Shown here: positions 1 through 8,771 of the stretch, piece after piece
Layout: every line of letters begins with the position of its first letter
Numbering within the stretch: the first letter of the stretch is position 1
NCBI RefSeq assembly: GCF_937859915.1
Contig: NZ_CALMAW010000020.1
Coordinates: 1-50,992, forward strand
Length of the DNA stretch: 50,992 bases
From: an uncultured Sphingomonas sp.
GTDB lineage: Bacteria; Pseudomonadota; Alphaproteobacteria; Sphingomonadales; Sphingomonadaceae
Reading direction: 5' to 3'
Notes under the pieces: model-generated
What the model saw: the letters and a program-made list of their open reading frames with translations, nothing else
Told to the model about the DNA's origin: nothing
The model's database searches: none
Position numbers and translations under genes: made by a program

Positions 1-1548
1 CTGACCGGGCGCCCGCGCGGCTGGGGCCTGGCGGCGCAGCTCTATGCGCTGCGTGGTGCGCGGCCATCTGGCTTCGGTGATTTCGCAGCCCTCGCCGATC
101 TCGCGCGCGTCGCCGGCGCGCACGGTGCCGACGCGCTCGCGATCAGCCCGGTCCACGCGCTGTTCCTCGCCGACCCGACGCGGTTCAGCCCCTATTCGCC
201 GTCGAGCCGCGACTTCCTCAATCCGCTGTTCGCCGATCCGGGCGTCGGCGACGAACCCGACGGCGACGCGCTGATCGACTGGCCGGCCGCCTCCACCGCA
301 CGCATCGCGCGGTTGCGCGCGGCCTATGCTGCGTTTGACGGCGATCCCGATTTCGACGCCTTCGTCGCAGCAGGCGGCGCGCCCCTGCGCGGCCATGCGC
401 TGTTCGAGGCGCTGCACGGTCATGTCCACGATCAGGGCATCGCCGGCGGCTGGCAGGATTGGCCCACGGCGTTTCACGACCCGGAAAGCCGCGATGTCAC
501 GCACTTTGCTGCGCAGCATGCGGATGCGGTCCGCTTCCATCTCTTCCTGCAATGGCGCGCGACGCGGGGTCTCGCTGATGCGCAGGACGCAGCGCGGGGT
601 GCGGGCATGGCGATCGGACTCGTCGCCGATCTCGCGGTCGGGATCGATCCGGGCGGCAGCCACGCCTGGAGCCGGCGCGGCGAATTGCTGCATGGTCTGA
701 CGCTCGGTGCGCCGCCCGACACCTTCCAGGCCGCGGGGCAGGGCTGGGGCATCACCGGCCTGTCGCCGACCGCGCTGGCACGCGACGGCTACGAACCCTT
801 CCTGCGGACCGTGCGCGCAGCACTGGCACATGCCGGCGGGCTGCGCGTCGACCATGCGCTCGGGCTCGGCCGGCTGTGGGTCATCCCGGAGGGCGCACGC
901 CCGCTCGACGGCGTCTATCTGCGCCAGCCGCTGGAGGATCTGCTGCGCCTGCTGGCGCTCGAGGCGCACCGCGCGCGCGCGATCGTGATCGGCGAGGATC
1001 TGGGCGTCGTGCCTCCGGGCTTCCGCGACCAGCTGAGCGATTGCCACCTGCTCGGCATGCGCGTGCTGCCGTTCGAGCGCACCGAAGACGGCGGCTTCAC
1101 CGATCCGACACGCTGGTCGCCGGTCGCCGCGGCGATGACGAGCACGCACGATCTCACCCCGTTCGCGGGCTGGTGGCGCGGCGTCGATATCGCGTGGCGC
1201 GAGGAACTCGGCGCGGACGCCGATACGCCGGCGCAGCGCGATGCGGACCGTGCGCGCTTCTGGGATCGCGCGGCGGTGTCGGCGGACGCGACCGGTGCCG
1301 TGCCCGCCAAGAACGCGCCCGTCGCCGCGGTAGACGCCGCAATCGCGCTCGTCGCACGGTCGACGTGCGAACTCGCGATCGTCGCGCTGGAGGATCTGGT
1401 CGGGCTCGACCAGGCGCCCAATTTGCCCGGCACGATCGACGAGCATCCCAATTGGCGCCGCCGCCTGCCCGCGGCGCCCGAACCGCTCTTCGCCGACGAC
1501 GCCGTCGTCGCGCGTCTCGCCACGCTGACCAAGGAACGCCCCGCATGA
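1..1548 (+). CDS. malQ: 4-alpha-glucanotransferase, 5' end missing
   Basis: Amylomaltase of glycoside hydrolase family 77, which moves alpha-1,4-glucan segments between maltodextrins in the cytoplasm. The reading frame is open from the first base, so the start lies outside the window; 515 residues are present against roughly 650-700 for the family. The fragment begins in the substrate-binding region (SPYSPSSRDFLNPL). Catalytic residues are visible at fragment positions: nucleophile Asp284 in LRVDHALGLG, acid/base Glu332 in GEDLG, and Asp384 in STHD. The stop overlaps the treY start (ATGA), implying translational coupling and a maltodextrin/trehalose operon; treZ or glgX would be expected upstream. 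Confidence 0.93.
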   Translation: MTGRPRGWGLAAQLYALRGARPSGFGDFAALADLARVAGAHGADALAISPVHALFLADPTRFSPYSPSSRDFLNPLFADPGVGDEPDGDALIDWPAASTARIARLRAAYAAFDGDPDFDAFVAAGGAPLRGHALFEALHGHVHDQGIAGGWQDWPTAFHDPESRDVTHFAAQHADAVRFHLFLQWRATRGLADAQDAARGAGMAIGLVADLAVGIDPGGSHAWSRRGELLHGLTLGAPPDTFQAAGQGWGITGLSPTALARDGYEPFLRTVRAALAHAGGLRVDHALGLGRLWVIPEGARPLDGVYLRQPLEDLLRLLALEAHRARAIVIGEDLGVVPPGFRDQLSDCHLLGMRVLPFERTEDGGFTDPTRWSPVAAAMTSTHDLTPFAGWWRGVDIAWREELGADADTPAQRDADRARFWDRAAVSADATGAVPAKNAPVAAVDAAIALVARSTCELAIVALEDLVGLDQAPNLPGTIDEHPNWRRRLPAAPEPLFADDAVVARLATLTKERPA

Positions 1549-4019
1549 TCCCCCGCGCCACCTACCGGGTGCAGTTCCACGCCGGCTTTCCCTTTGCCGA
1601 CGCGATCCCGCTCGCGCCCTATTGGGCGAAGCTCGGCATCAGCCATGTCTACGCCTCGCCGATCGGCACCGCGCGGACGCAATCGATGCACGGCTATGAT
1701 CAGGTCGATCCGACCAGCATCAACCCCGAACTCGGCGGCGAGGAGGGGTTCCGTGCGCTTGCCGCCGCGCTCAAGGCCGAGGGGCTCGGCATCATCATCG
1801 ACATCGTGCCCAACCATGTCGCGGTCGGCCATGGCGACAACGGCTGGTGGCTCGACGTCCTCGAGAAGGGCGAGGCGAGCGACTATGCGCGCTTCTTCGA
1901 CATCGACTGGCACCCCGCCAACCCTGCGCTCGACGGCACGCTGCTCGCGCCCTTTCTGGGCAGCGCCTATGGCGAGGTGCTGGGGTCGGGCGACCTGCGC
2001 GTGAAGCGCGTAGGCGATCGGCTCGCGCTGGTCGCCTATGACAGCCACGTCTTCCCGCTGCGTCCCGAGGATCAGGCGGCGCTCGCCGACGCGCGCGATC
2101 TCGACACGCGCTTCGACGGCAGGACCGAGGCGGGCCGCGCCGCGCTGCACGAGCTGTGCGAGCGCCAGAATTGGCGGCTCGCCTCGTGGCGCGCGGCCAA
2201 CGACGCGATCAACTGGCGGCGCTTCTTCGACATCACCGAGCTCGCCGGCATCCGCATCGAGGAGGAGGTCGTGTTCGATGCGGTCCACGCGCTGCCGCTG
2301 CGGCTGTACCGCGAGGGGCTGATCGCCGGCGTCCGCGTCGATCATGTCGACGGGCTCGCCGACCCCGCCGCCTATTGCCGCAAGCTGCGCACCACCTTCG
2401 GCGACGACGCCTATATCGTCATCGAGAAGATTTTGGGGGCGGGCGAGACGCTCGCCACCGACTGGGGGATCGACGGCACCAGCGGCTATGATTTCCTCAA
2501 CGAGGTCTCCGCGCTGCTCCACGATCCGGCGGGGGCGGAACCGCTCGCGGCGCTGTGGCACGCGCTGAGCGGCCGCCCCGCCGACTTCGCCTTGGAGGAG
2601 CATCCCGCGCGCCGCGACATGGTCGCGCGCGGCTTCGCGGGGCAGCTCGACTCGACCGCACAGGCGTTCGCGCGCCTCGCCGCGTCGGACGTCGCGACGC
2701 GCGATCTCGCGCTGCCCGCGCTGCGCCGCGCGATCGCCTGGCTGCTCGAGGTCTTCCCGGTCTATCGCACCTACGGCACCGGCGATGCCGCCCCCGACAG
2801 CGATAGCGCGATCCGCATGCGTGCCGTCGCGGCCGCGAAGGCGCTCGCCGGCGCAGCGGAAGCCGGAACGGTCGACCGCATCGGCGACTGGCTCGCGGGC
2901 ACCGGCCCCGGCGACCGCGCGCTTCGCCAGGATGCGGTGCGCCGCTTCCAGCAGCTCAGCGCGCCGATCGCCGCAAAGGCGGTCGAGGACACCGCCTTCT
3001 ATCGCTACGGCCGGCTGCTCTCGCGCAACGACGTCGGCTGCGATCCCGAGCGGCTCGGGGCGGACGCGTCCGCCTTCGCGCAAGTGATCGAAGACCGGTC
3101 GGCACGCCATCCCCATGCGATGCTGACCACCGCGACGCACGACCACAAGCGCGGCGAGGATCTGCGCATGCGGCTCGCGGTGCTGAGCGAGATGCCCGAG
3201 CTGTGGGCCGAGACCGCGCGGGCATGGGCGGCGGACGTCCCCGACGGCATCGATCGCGGCGACGCGCACATGCTCCATCAGATGATCGTCGGCGCCTGGC
3301 CGCTCGATCTGGCGGCGGACGATGCCGCGGCGATGGCGGGCTTCGCCGAGCGGCTCGGCGGCTGGCAGCTCAAGGCGCTGCGCGAGGCCAAGCTGCGTTC
3401 GTCCTGGGCGGCGCCCGACGAGGCTTATGAGCAGGCCTGCGCCGACTATCTCGACCGGCTGCTCGCACCGGGCGCCTTCGCGACCGAGGCGCGTGCCTTT
3501 GCCGAGCGGATCGCACCGGCGGGTGCGGCCAAGTCGCTGGCGCAGGTGATGCTGCGCGCGGCGCTGCCGGGCGTGCCCGACTGCTATCAGGGCAGCGAGG
3601 GCTGGGACTTCAGCCTGGTCGACCCCGACAACCGCCGGCCGGTCGACTATGCCGCGCTCCAGGCGATGCTGGCCGGCACGGGCGCGAGCTGGCGCGACGG
3701 CGCGGCCAAGCAGCGGTTGCTCGCCGACCTGCTCGGCGCGCGCGCGGCGCATCCGGCGGTGCTTGCCAACGGATCGCTGACGTTCCTGACGCTCACCGGC
3801 GTGCGCAGCGCCGACGCGATCGCCTTCGCGCGCAGCGGCGGGGGTGGGACCGCGATCCTGCTGTGCGCGCTACGCTGTTCGCCGGCGTGCATCGACGCGG
3901 GCTCGCCCGAGCCGGGCGCGGCGTGGTGGGGGGATACGGCGGTGGTGTTGCCCGATGGTGGCCGGATGGCGGCGACGGAGATCGTCGGGGAGCGTGCCGT
4001 CGGGTTCGTGCTGCTCTAA
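1545..4019 (+). CDS. treY: malto-oligosyltrehalose synthase
   Basis: GH13 enzyme that isomerises the reducing-end alpha-1,4 bond of maltodextrins to an alpha,alpha-1,1 bond, the first step of the TreY-TreZ trehalose pathway. 824 residues, in the usual family range. GH13 regions in order: DIVPNHV at 86-92, the nucleophile region VRVDHVDGL with Asp266, the acid/base Glu294 in VIEKILG, and THDHKRGED around 531-539. The C-terminal part contains GVPDCYQGSE, typical of TreY. The ATG overlaps the malQ stop by four bases. Gene order malQ-treY fits osmoprotectant synthesis from glycogen. TreZ itself is not in the window. Confidence 0.95.
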   Translation: MIPRATYRVQFHAGFPFADAIPLAPYWAKLGISHVYASPIGTARTQSMHGYDQVDPTSINPELGGEEGFRALAAALKAEGLGIIIDIVPNHVAVGHGDNGWWLDVLEKGEASDYARFFDIDWHPANPALDGTLLAPFLGSAYGEVLGSGDLRVKRVGDRLALVAYDSHVFPLRPEDQAALADARDLDTRFDGRTEAGRAALHELCERQNWRLASWRAANDAINWRRFFDITELAGIRIEEEVVFDAVHALPLRLYREGLIAGVRVDHVDGLADPAAYCRKLRTTFGDDAYIVIEKILGAGETLATDWGIDGTSGYDFLNEVSALLHDPAGAEPLAALWHALSGRPADFALEEHPARRDMVARGFAGQLDSTAQAFARLAASDVATRDLALPALRRAIAWLLEVFPVYRTYGTGDAAPDSDSAIRMRAVAAAKALAGAAEAGTVDRIGDWLAGTGPGDRALRQDAVRRFQQLSAPIAAKAVEDTAFYRYGRLLSRNDVGCDPERLGADASAFAQVIEDRSARHPHAMLTTATHDHKRGEDLRMRLAVLSEMPELWAETARAWAADVPDGIDRGDAHMLHQMIVGAWPLDLAADDAAAMAGFAERLGGWQLKALREAKLRSSWAAPDEAYEQACADYLDRLLAPGAFATEARAFAERIAPAGAAKSLAQVMLRAALPGVPDCYQGSEGWDFSLVDPDNRRPVDYAALQAMLAGTGASWRDGAAKQRLLADLLGARAAHPAVLANGSLTFLTLTGVRSADAIAFARSGGGGTAILLCALRCSPACIDAGSPEPGAAWWGDTAVVLPDGGRMAATEIVGERAVGFVLL

Positions 4020-4135
4020 AGCCCTCTCCCTCAGGGAGAGGGTTGGGTGAGGGTGTCCAGCCCCGAACGTGGGACGCGACGCTTGCGCGTCGCTCCCCCT
4101 CACCCCGACCCTCTCCCCGACGGGGAGAGGGAGGC
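4020..4135. repeat. composite palindromic extragenic repeat, family A copy 1
   Basis: Made of three nested inverted repeats: CCCTCTCCCT/AGGGAGAGGG at the left, GCGACGCTTGCGCGTCGC in the middle and CTCTCCCCGACGGGGAGAG at the right. It fills the whole gap between the convergent ends of treY and the M3 peptidase gene. Close copies are at 41296-41412 and, inverted, at 46145-46250; a half copy is at 17444-17518. It may act as a two-way transcription stop or mRNA-stabilising hairpin, but there is no U-tract. Confidence 0.8.
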
Positions 4136-6130
4136 CTACCCCAGCAACCCGCGTTCCAGCAGCAGATGCCGCTCGTCGGGCTCGCGCCCGCGGAACGCGA
4201 CGAAGTCGGCCATTGCATCGCGCGTGTCGCCGCGCTCGAGTATCTCGCGGCGGAAGCGGGTCGCGAGGTCGCCCGCGAACATGTCGCCCGCCTCGGTGAA
4301 CGCCGCGAACGCGTCGGCGTCGAGCACCTCGGACCAGAGATAGCTGTAATAGGCCGCGCCATAGCCGCCGTCGAAGATGTGGGTGAAATGCGGCAGCCGG
4401 TGGCGCATCCCGATCGTCGCGGGCATGCCGAGCCGCTCCAGCGTAGCGGCCTCGATCGCGCGGACGTCGGGGGCGGGGTCGGTCGTCATGTGGATGGCGA
4501 GGTCGACGATCGACGCGCCGGCGAGTTCGACCGTCGCGAAGCCCTGGCCGAAGGCGTCCGCCTGGCCGATCGCCGCGATCAGCGGCGTGGGAACGCCGAA
4601 GCCGGCGAGCACCTCGGCCGAGACGATCCAATGCTCCATGAACTTGCTCGGGAACTCGACGAAGTCGCGCGCCACCGCCGTGCCCGACAGGCTCGGATAG
4701 GTGACGTCGGAGAGCAAAGCATGCAGCGCATGGCCGAATTCGTGGAACAGCGTGCGCGCCTCGTCGATCGACAGCCGGGTGTGTTCGGGCGGCGGCGCCT
4801 TGGCGAAATTGGCGACGGTGTAGACGATCGGCAGCACGCGATCGTCGAGCCGCTCCTGCACGCGCAGCGACCCCATCCACGCGCCGCCATGCTTTTCGGG
4901 GCGCGCGAGATAGTCGGTGTAGAGCAGCCCGACCGGCCCGCCGCCGACATTGCTCACCGCCCAGGCGCGGACGTCGGCGTGCCAGCCGGGGACGTCGCTG
5001 CGCTCCTCGAAGCAAAGCCCGTAGAGCCGGCCGGCGCAGTCGAACGCGGCGGCGCGCACCGCGTCGAGCGTCAGATGCTGCTTCACCGCCGCGCCGTCGA
5101 GCGCATGCCGGTCGCGGCGGATCTGCTCGGCATAGAAGCGCCAGTCCCACGCTTCGATCGGTGCGTCGGCGAGCGCCTGCAACTCGGCCTGCTCGTCGGC
5201 GGCGCGCTCGAGCGCCGGTGCCCAGACGCGCTCGAGCAGCCCCATCGCCGCCTGCGGGCTGCCCGCCATGCTGTCCTCGAGCTTTTCCTCGGCATAGCTG
5301 GCGTGGCCGAGCAGATGCGCGCGCTCCTGCCGGAGCGCCACGATCTCGGTGAGGATCGGCCAGGTGTCGTGCGGACCGCCGTCGCAGCGGCCGGTGAACG
5401 CGCGCCACACGGTCTCGCGCACGCCGCGGTCGGTCGCGAAGCCGAGCAGGTCCTCGACCTGACCGCGATCGAGCGTGAACCGCCAGCCGTCCTGCCCCGC
5501 CAGTTCGGCCCGGCGCCGGGCGGCGGCGCGGACGCTGTCGGGCAGCCCCGCGCAGCCCGCTTCGTCGAGCAGCAGCGACCAGTCGGTGCCGGCGGCGAGC
5601 ACATTGTGGCCGAAGCGCACCGACAATTCGCCGAGCCGCTCGTCGATCGCCGCAAAGCGCGCCTTCGCCTGGGGATCGAGCAGCGCGCCGCCCGAGACGA
5701 AGCCGCGATAGCTGTTCTCGACCAGCCGCAGCTGTTCGGCACCCAGCGTCGTGCGTGCGCGCCACACCGCGGCGACCCGGTCGAACAGCCGGCGGTCGTG
5801 GCCGATCGCGGTGCCGTGGCGGGTCAGCCGCGCCGACATCTCTTCCTCGATCGCGCGCAGATCCGCATCGGCCTGCGCCGAGGACAGCGTCCAGAAGGTC
5901 CGCCGCACCTTGGCCAGCGCCGCGCCCGATCGCTCGAGCGCGAGCAGCGTGTTGGCGAAGTCGGCGGGGGCGGGATCGGTCGCGATCGCCTCGATCTCGG
6001 CGCGATGCGCCGCAAGCGCCACATCGAGCGCGGGCAGGAAATGCGCCGCGCGGATGCGATCGAAAGGCGGCGCCGCGAAGGGTCCCGTCCAGTCGTCGAG
6101 CAGCGGGTTGGCGGTTGAGAGTTCGGTCAA
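4136..6130 (-). CDS. M3 family metallopeptidase (oligopeptidase A / Dcp type)
   Basis: Cytoplasmic zinc oligopeptidase that degrades short peptides. 664 residues, typical for OpdA/Dcp. The zinc site is clear: HEFGH at 463-467, and the third ligand Glu492 in FVEFPSKF. There is no signal peptide. No ATG fits the N-terminus: the family-like start begins at TTG (6130-6128), whose last two bases belong to the TGA stop of the upstream transglutaminase gene, and GAGGTGA lies a few bases before it. The frame continues upstream without a stop, but that extension only mirrors the transglutaminase gene in another frame. Whether it is an endopeptidase (OpdA-like) or dipeptidyl carboxypeptidase cannot be told from motifs. 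Confidence 0.9.
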   Translation of the reverse strand: MTELSTANPLLDDWTGPFAAPPFDRIRAAHFLPALDVALAAHRAEIEAIATDPAPADFANTLLALERSGAALAKVRRTFWTLSSAQADADLRAIEEEMSARLTRHGTAIGHDRRLFDRVAAVWRARTTLGAEQLRLVENSYRGFVSGGALLDPQAKARFAAIDERLGELSVRFGHNVLAAGTDWSLLLDEAGCAGLPDSVRAAARRRAELAGQDGWRFTLDRGQVEDLLGFATDRGVRETVWRAFTGRCDGGPHDTWPILTEIVALRQERAHLLGHASYAEEKLEDSMAGSPQAAMGLLERVWAPALERAADEQAELQALADAPIEAWDWRFYAEQIRRDRHALDGAAVKQHLTLDAVRAAAFDCAGRLYGLCFEERSDVPGWHADVRAWAVSNVGGGPVGLLYTDYLARPEKHGGAWMGSLRVQERLDDRVLPIVYTVANFAKAPPPEHTRLSIDEARTLFHEFGHALHALLSDVTYPSLSGTAVARDFVEFPSKFMEHWIVSAEVLAGFGVPTPLIAAIGQADAFGQGFATVELAGASIVDLAIHMTTDPAPDVRAIEAATLERLGMPATIGMRHRLPHFTHIFDGGYGAAYYSYLWSEVLDADAFAAFTEAGDMFAGDLATRFRREILERGDTRDAMADFVAFRGREPDERHLLLERGLLG

Positions 6131-6939
6131 AGCGAGGTCACCTCGTCGGTATGCACGTCGAACCGCGTCAGCCGGGTCGGCCCGAACACGGTGGTCAGCG
6201 CGGCGTCGGTCGCGTCGCGGCCGCGCGCCATCAGGATCCGCCCGATCCGCGGCGTGTTGTGGCGTGCGTCGAACGTATACCACTGCCCGCCCAGATAGGC
6301 CTCGAACCACGCCGAAAAATCCATCGGCGCGTCGCTGACCGGCACGCCGATGTCGCCGAGATAGCCGGTGCAGTAGCGCGCCGGGATGTTCATGCAGCGG
6401 CACAGCGTCACCGCGAGATGCGCGAAGTCGCGGCACACGCCCTGGCGCTCCTGGTACGCGTCCCACGCGGTCTTGGTCGAGCGCGCGTGATGATAGCCGA
6501 ACTCGACATGGTTGTTGGCGAACGCGACGATCGCCTGCACCCGTGCCCAGCCGGTCGGGGCATTGCCGAACAGCGACCAGGCGGTGTCGGACAAGCGGTC
6601 GGTCTCGCAATAGCGGCTCGCCAGCAGGTACATCAGCACCTCGTCGGGCAGCTGCTCGACGGGCAGCTGAATGGCATCGGGCGCGTAGGCGTCGGGGGCG
6701 CCATGATCCTCGACGACGAAGTCGCAGGCAAGATCGACGCCGCCTGCCGGGATCGTCATCCGCGTGCAGACATTGCCGAAGCTGTCGACATAATCATACA
6801 TCGGCACGTCGGGCGCGGCGACGATGCGGTGCGGGGTGCGCAGATCCTGGTGCCGCGACGGGTGCACGCTGAGCAGCGCCAGCATCGGCACGGGGACGTC
6901 CGTATCGAAACGGATATTGTAGCCGGTTCGGATCAGCAT
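6127..6939 (-). CDS. transglutaminase-like cysteine protease family protein (shorter paralogue)
   Basis: 270 residues. It has the bacterial transglutaminase-like core with the putative nucleophile Cys169 in QGVCRDFAHLA, followed by a histidine/aspartate region YTFDARHNTPR near the C-terminus. Family members are thought to be peptidases or amidases of unknown substrate, usually cytoplasmic; no signal peptide is seen. It lies 16 bases downstream of a second transglutaminase gene on the same strand, and its stop overlaps the TTG start of the M3 peptidase, so the three genes probably form one operon. Together with the M3 enzyme this suggests peptide or cyanophycin-like polymer turnover, which is inference. 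Confidence 0.85.
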   Translation of the reverse strand: MLIRTGYNIRFDTDVPVPMLALLSVHPSRHQDLRTPHRIVAAPDVPMYDYVDSFGNVCTRMTIPAGGVDLACDFVVEDHGAPDAYAPDAIQLPVEQLPDEVLMYLLASRYCETDRLSDTAWSLFGNAPTGWARVQAIVAFANNHVEFGYHHARSTKTAWDAYQERQGVCRDFAHLAVTLCRCMNIPARYCTGYLGDIGVPVSDAPMDFSAWFEAYLGGQWYTFDARHNTPRIGRILMARGRDATDAALTTVFGPTRLTRFDVHTDEVTSL

Positions 6940-6955
6940 GGGCCCTTGTCTCCCG

Positions 6956-7882
6956 TCATAGTGCGGCGGCGTTGAGAATGGTGGCGGCGGCGGCGCTGTC
7001 GTCGGCGGTCTGCCCGTCGAGCTTGATCTCGACCGAGACGTCCATGCCCTGGTCGCTGCCCGGAAAGCCCGCCCAGGTGCCCGACAAGGGCACGGCTTGG
7101 TAGGGATCGCGCGCGATCGCGACGCGGACCAGCCCGCGGCTGCCGACGATGCCGTTGGTCGGATCGAATTCGATCCAGCCCGAGCCCGGCAGGAAGATCC
7201 GCACCCAGGCGTGGGTGTTGCCGCCCCCGACGCGGCCCTCGCCCATGCCGGGCGAATAGACATAGCCCGACACGAAGCGCGCCGCGAGGCCGAGCGCGCG
7301 CGCCGCCTCGATCATCAGCACCGCGAAGTCGCGGCAGGTGCCCTGGCGCTTCTGCAGCGTCTCGACCGGGGTCTGCGTGCCCGCCTCGTAGCGCGCGATA
7401 TAGGTGAAGGTGCGGCGGATGGTCGAGGTGATCTCGGCGAGCATCGTCAGCGTGTCGGTCTTGCCGTCCTGCCGCACGAAGCGCCGCGCCCAGTCGTCGA
7501 CGATGCGATAGGGGTCGTGGTGCCCGCGCTCGATCGAGCGCAGCAGATCTGGCATGTCCTCCGACGAGTAGGTGAAGGGGTAGCGCTGGGCATAATCCTC
7601 GATCGCGACGCTGTCGCGCTCCATCGGGATATGCTCCATCCGGACGTCGCTCTCGAAGCGCAGCGTTGCCGCGCGGCCCGAAAAGCGCGCGACCGCGACC
7701 GAATTGCCGAACACGTCGTGCAGCCAGCGCAGGTCGCGCGGCGCCGGATCGATGTCGAGCTTGGCCGCGATCAGCCGCTGGTCGTGCCCTTCGCGCGGGC
7801 GGACCATCAGGCGATGCTCGCCAAAGGCCACCGGTTGCCGGTAGCGGTAGGTGGTGACGTGGCGGATGGTGAGGAATGGCAT
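6956..7882 (-). CDS. transglutaminase family protein (longer paralogue)
   Basis: 308 residues with the full bacterial transglutaminase layout: an N-terminal beta domain (TIRHVTTYRYRQPVAFGEHR) and a catalytic core with Cys183 in QGTCRDFA, His224 in NTHAW and Asp240 in FDPTNG, the Cys-His-Asp triad. First gene of a minus-strand run ending in the M3 peptidase. Its ATG overlaps the ATG of the divergent gene at 7881 (shared bases 7881-7882), so its promoter must lie inside that gene. The conserved N-terminus makes this start secure. Confidence 0.9.
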   Translation of the reverse strand: MPFLTIRHVTTYRYRQPVAFGEHRLMVRPREGHDQRLIAAKLDIDPAPRDLRWLHDVFGNSVAVARFSGRAATLRFESDVRMEHIPMERDSVAIEDYAQRYPFTYSSEDMPDLLRSIERGHHDPYRIVDDWARRFVRQDGKTDTLTMLAEITSTIRRTFTYIARYEAGTQTPVETLQKRQGTCRDFAVLMIEAARALGLAARFVSGYVYSPGMGEGRVGGGNTHAWVRIFLPGSGWIEFDPTNGIVGSRGLVRVAIARDPYQAVPLSGTWAGFPGSDQGMDVSVEIKLDGQTADDSAAAATILNAAAL

Positions 7883-8681
7883 GGACGACGACTATTCCAC
7901 AGGTTCGGCCGGGCGCGAAGCGTTGCACGACGCTTTGCTGGACAGGGCCGATCCAGCGGCGGTCGCGATACTCAACCCGCGGGGCCGCGCGCCGTTCCTG
8001 CTGATCGGCGACCATGCCGGCAATCGCATCCCGCAGCGGCTCGGCACGCTGGGGCTTTCGGAGCCGGATCGCACGCGCCACATCGCCTGGGACATCGGCG
8101 TCGGTGCGCTCGGCGAAGCGCTGGCGTCGCGGCTCGACGCGGTGTTCGTGCGGCAGAGCTATTCGCGGCTGGTGATCGACTGCAACCGCGATCCGGACAC
8201 GGCGGACGCGATCCCCGAGGTCAGCGACGCGACGGCGATTCCGGGCAATATCGGGCTGAGCGCGGCGGCGCGCGCGGCACGGATCGCGGCGATCCACGCG
8301 CCCTATCAGCAGGCGATTGCCGCCGAGATCGCGCGGCGTAGCGCGGCGGGGCAGGCGACGATCCTGCTGTCGCTGCACAGCTTCACGGCGGCGCTTGCTG
8401 GGCAGGCGGCGCGGCCGTGGGACATCGGCGTGCTCCACGACGGCCGCAACGACCGCTTCGCGCGGCGGCTGCTGGACGGGCTGATGCGGTCGCCCACGCT
8501 CGTCGTCGGCGACAACGACCCCTATCGGATGGACGCGACCGACCACACCGTGCCGCGCCACGCCTTTCCCGACCTGCCCTATGCCGAGCTCGAGATCGCG
8601 CAGCGCCGGCTGGCGACGGCGGACGAGATCGGCTGGTGGTGCGAGACGCTGGCGCCGCTCATCGAGGGCGCGGCGGCATAG
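7881..8681 (+). CDS. N-formylglutamate amidohydrolase family protein
   Basis: 266 residues. Matches the N-formylglutamate deformylase family (FLLIGDHAGNRIP near residue 40, SRLVIDCNRDP, LLSLHSFT, PYAELEIAQ). The founding enzyme HutG hydrolyses N-formyl-L-glutamate in histidine breakdown, but no other hut gene is nearby, so the substrate is open. ATG 7881 is preceded by GAGGA at 7871-7875, a well placed ribosome site; an in-frame upstream ATG at 7851 has none. The promoter region must lie within the opposite transglutaminase gene. A TTG at 7923 is a weaker alternative start. Confidence 0.85.
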   Translation: MDDDYSTGSAGREALHDALLDRADPAAVAILNPRGRAPFLLIGDHAGNRIPQRLGTLGLSEPDRTRHIAWDIGVGALGEALASRLDAVFVRQSYSRLVIDCNRDPDTADAIPEVSDATAIPGNIGLSAAARAARIAAIHAPYQQAIAAEIARRSAAGQATILLSLHSFTAALAGQAARPWDIGVLHDGRNDRFARRLLDGLMRSPTLVVGDNDPYRMDATDHTVPRHAFPDLPYAELEIAQRRLATADEIGWWCETLAPLIEGAAA

Positions 8682-8771
8682 GGGCATCGTCGCGCCACAG
8701 TCTCACTTGCGTCTCCGGTATGGCGGCGGCACAGTCGCGCCAAAGCCGACAAAGCCCGAGAGGACGCCATC

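Noticed and set aside
915-3752. 945-residue open frame opposite malQ/treY
   Set aside because: Mirror frame of GC-rich coding DNA; Arg/Ala/Gly-heavy with no domain, while treY has complete GH13 motifs.
4020-4135. Insertion sequence or attachment site
   Set aside because: No transposase, no target duplication, no integrase; structure fits REP-like extragenic palindromes.
3863-6118. 751-residue plus-strand open frame across the M3 peptidase gene
   Set aside because: Antisense shadow; the minus strand carries HEFGH and the full M3 family sequence.
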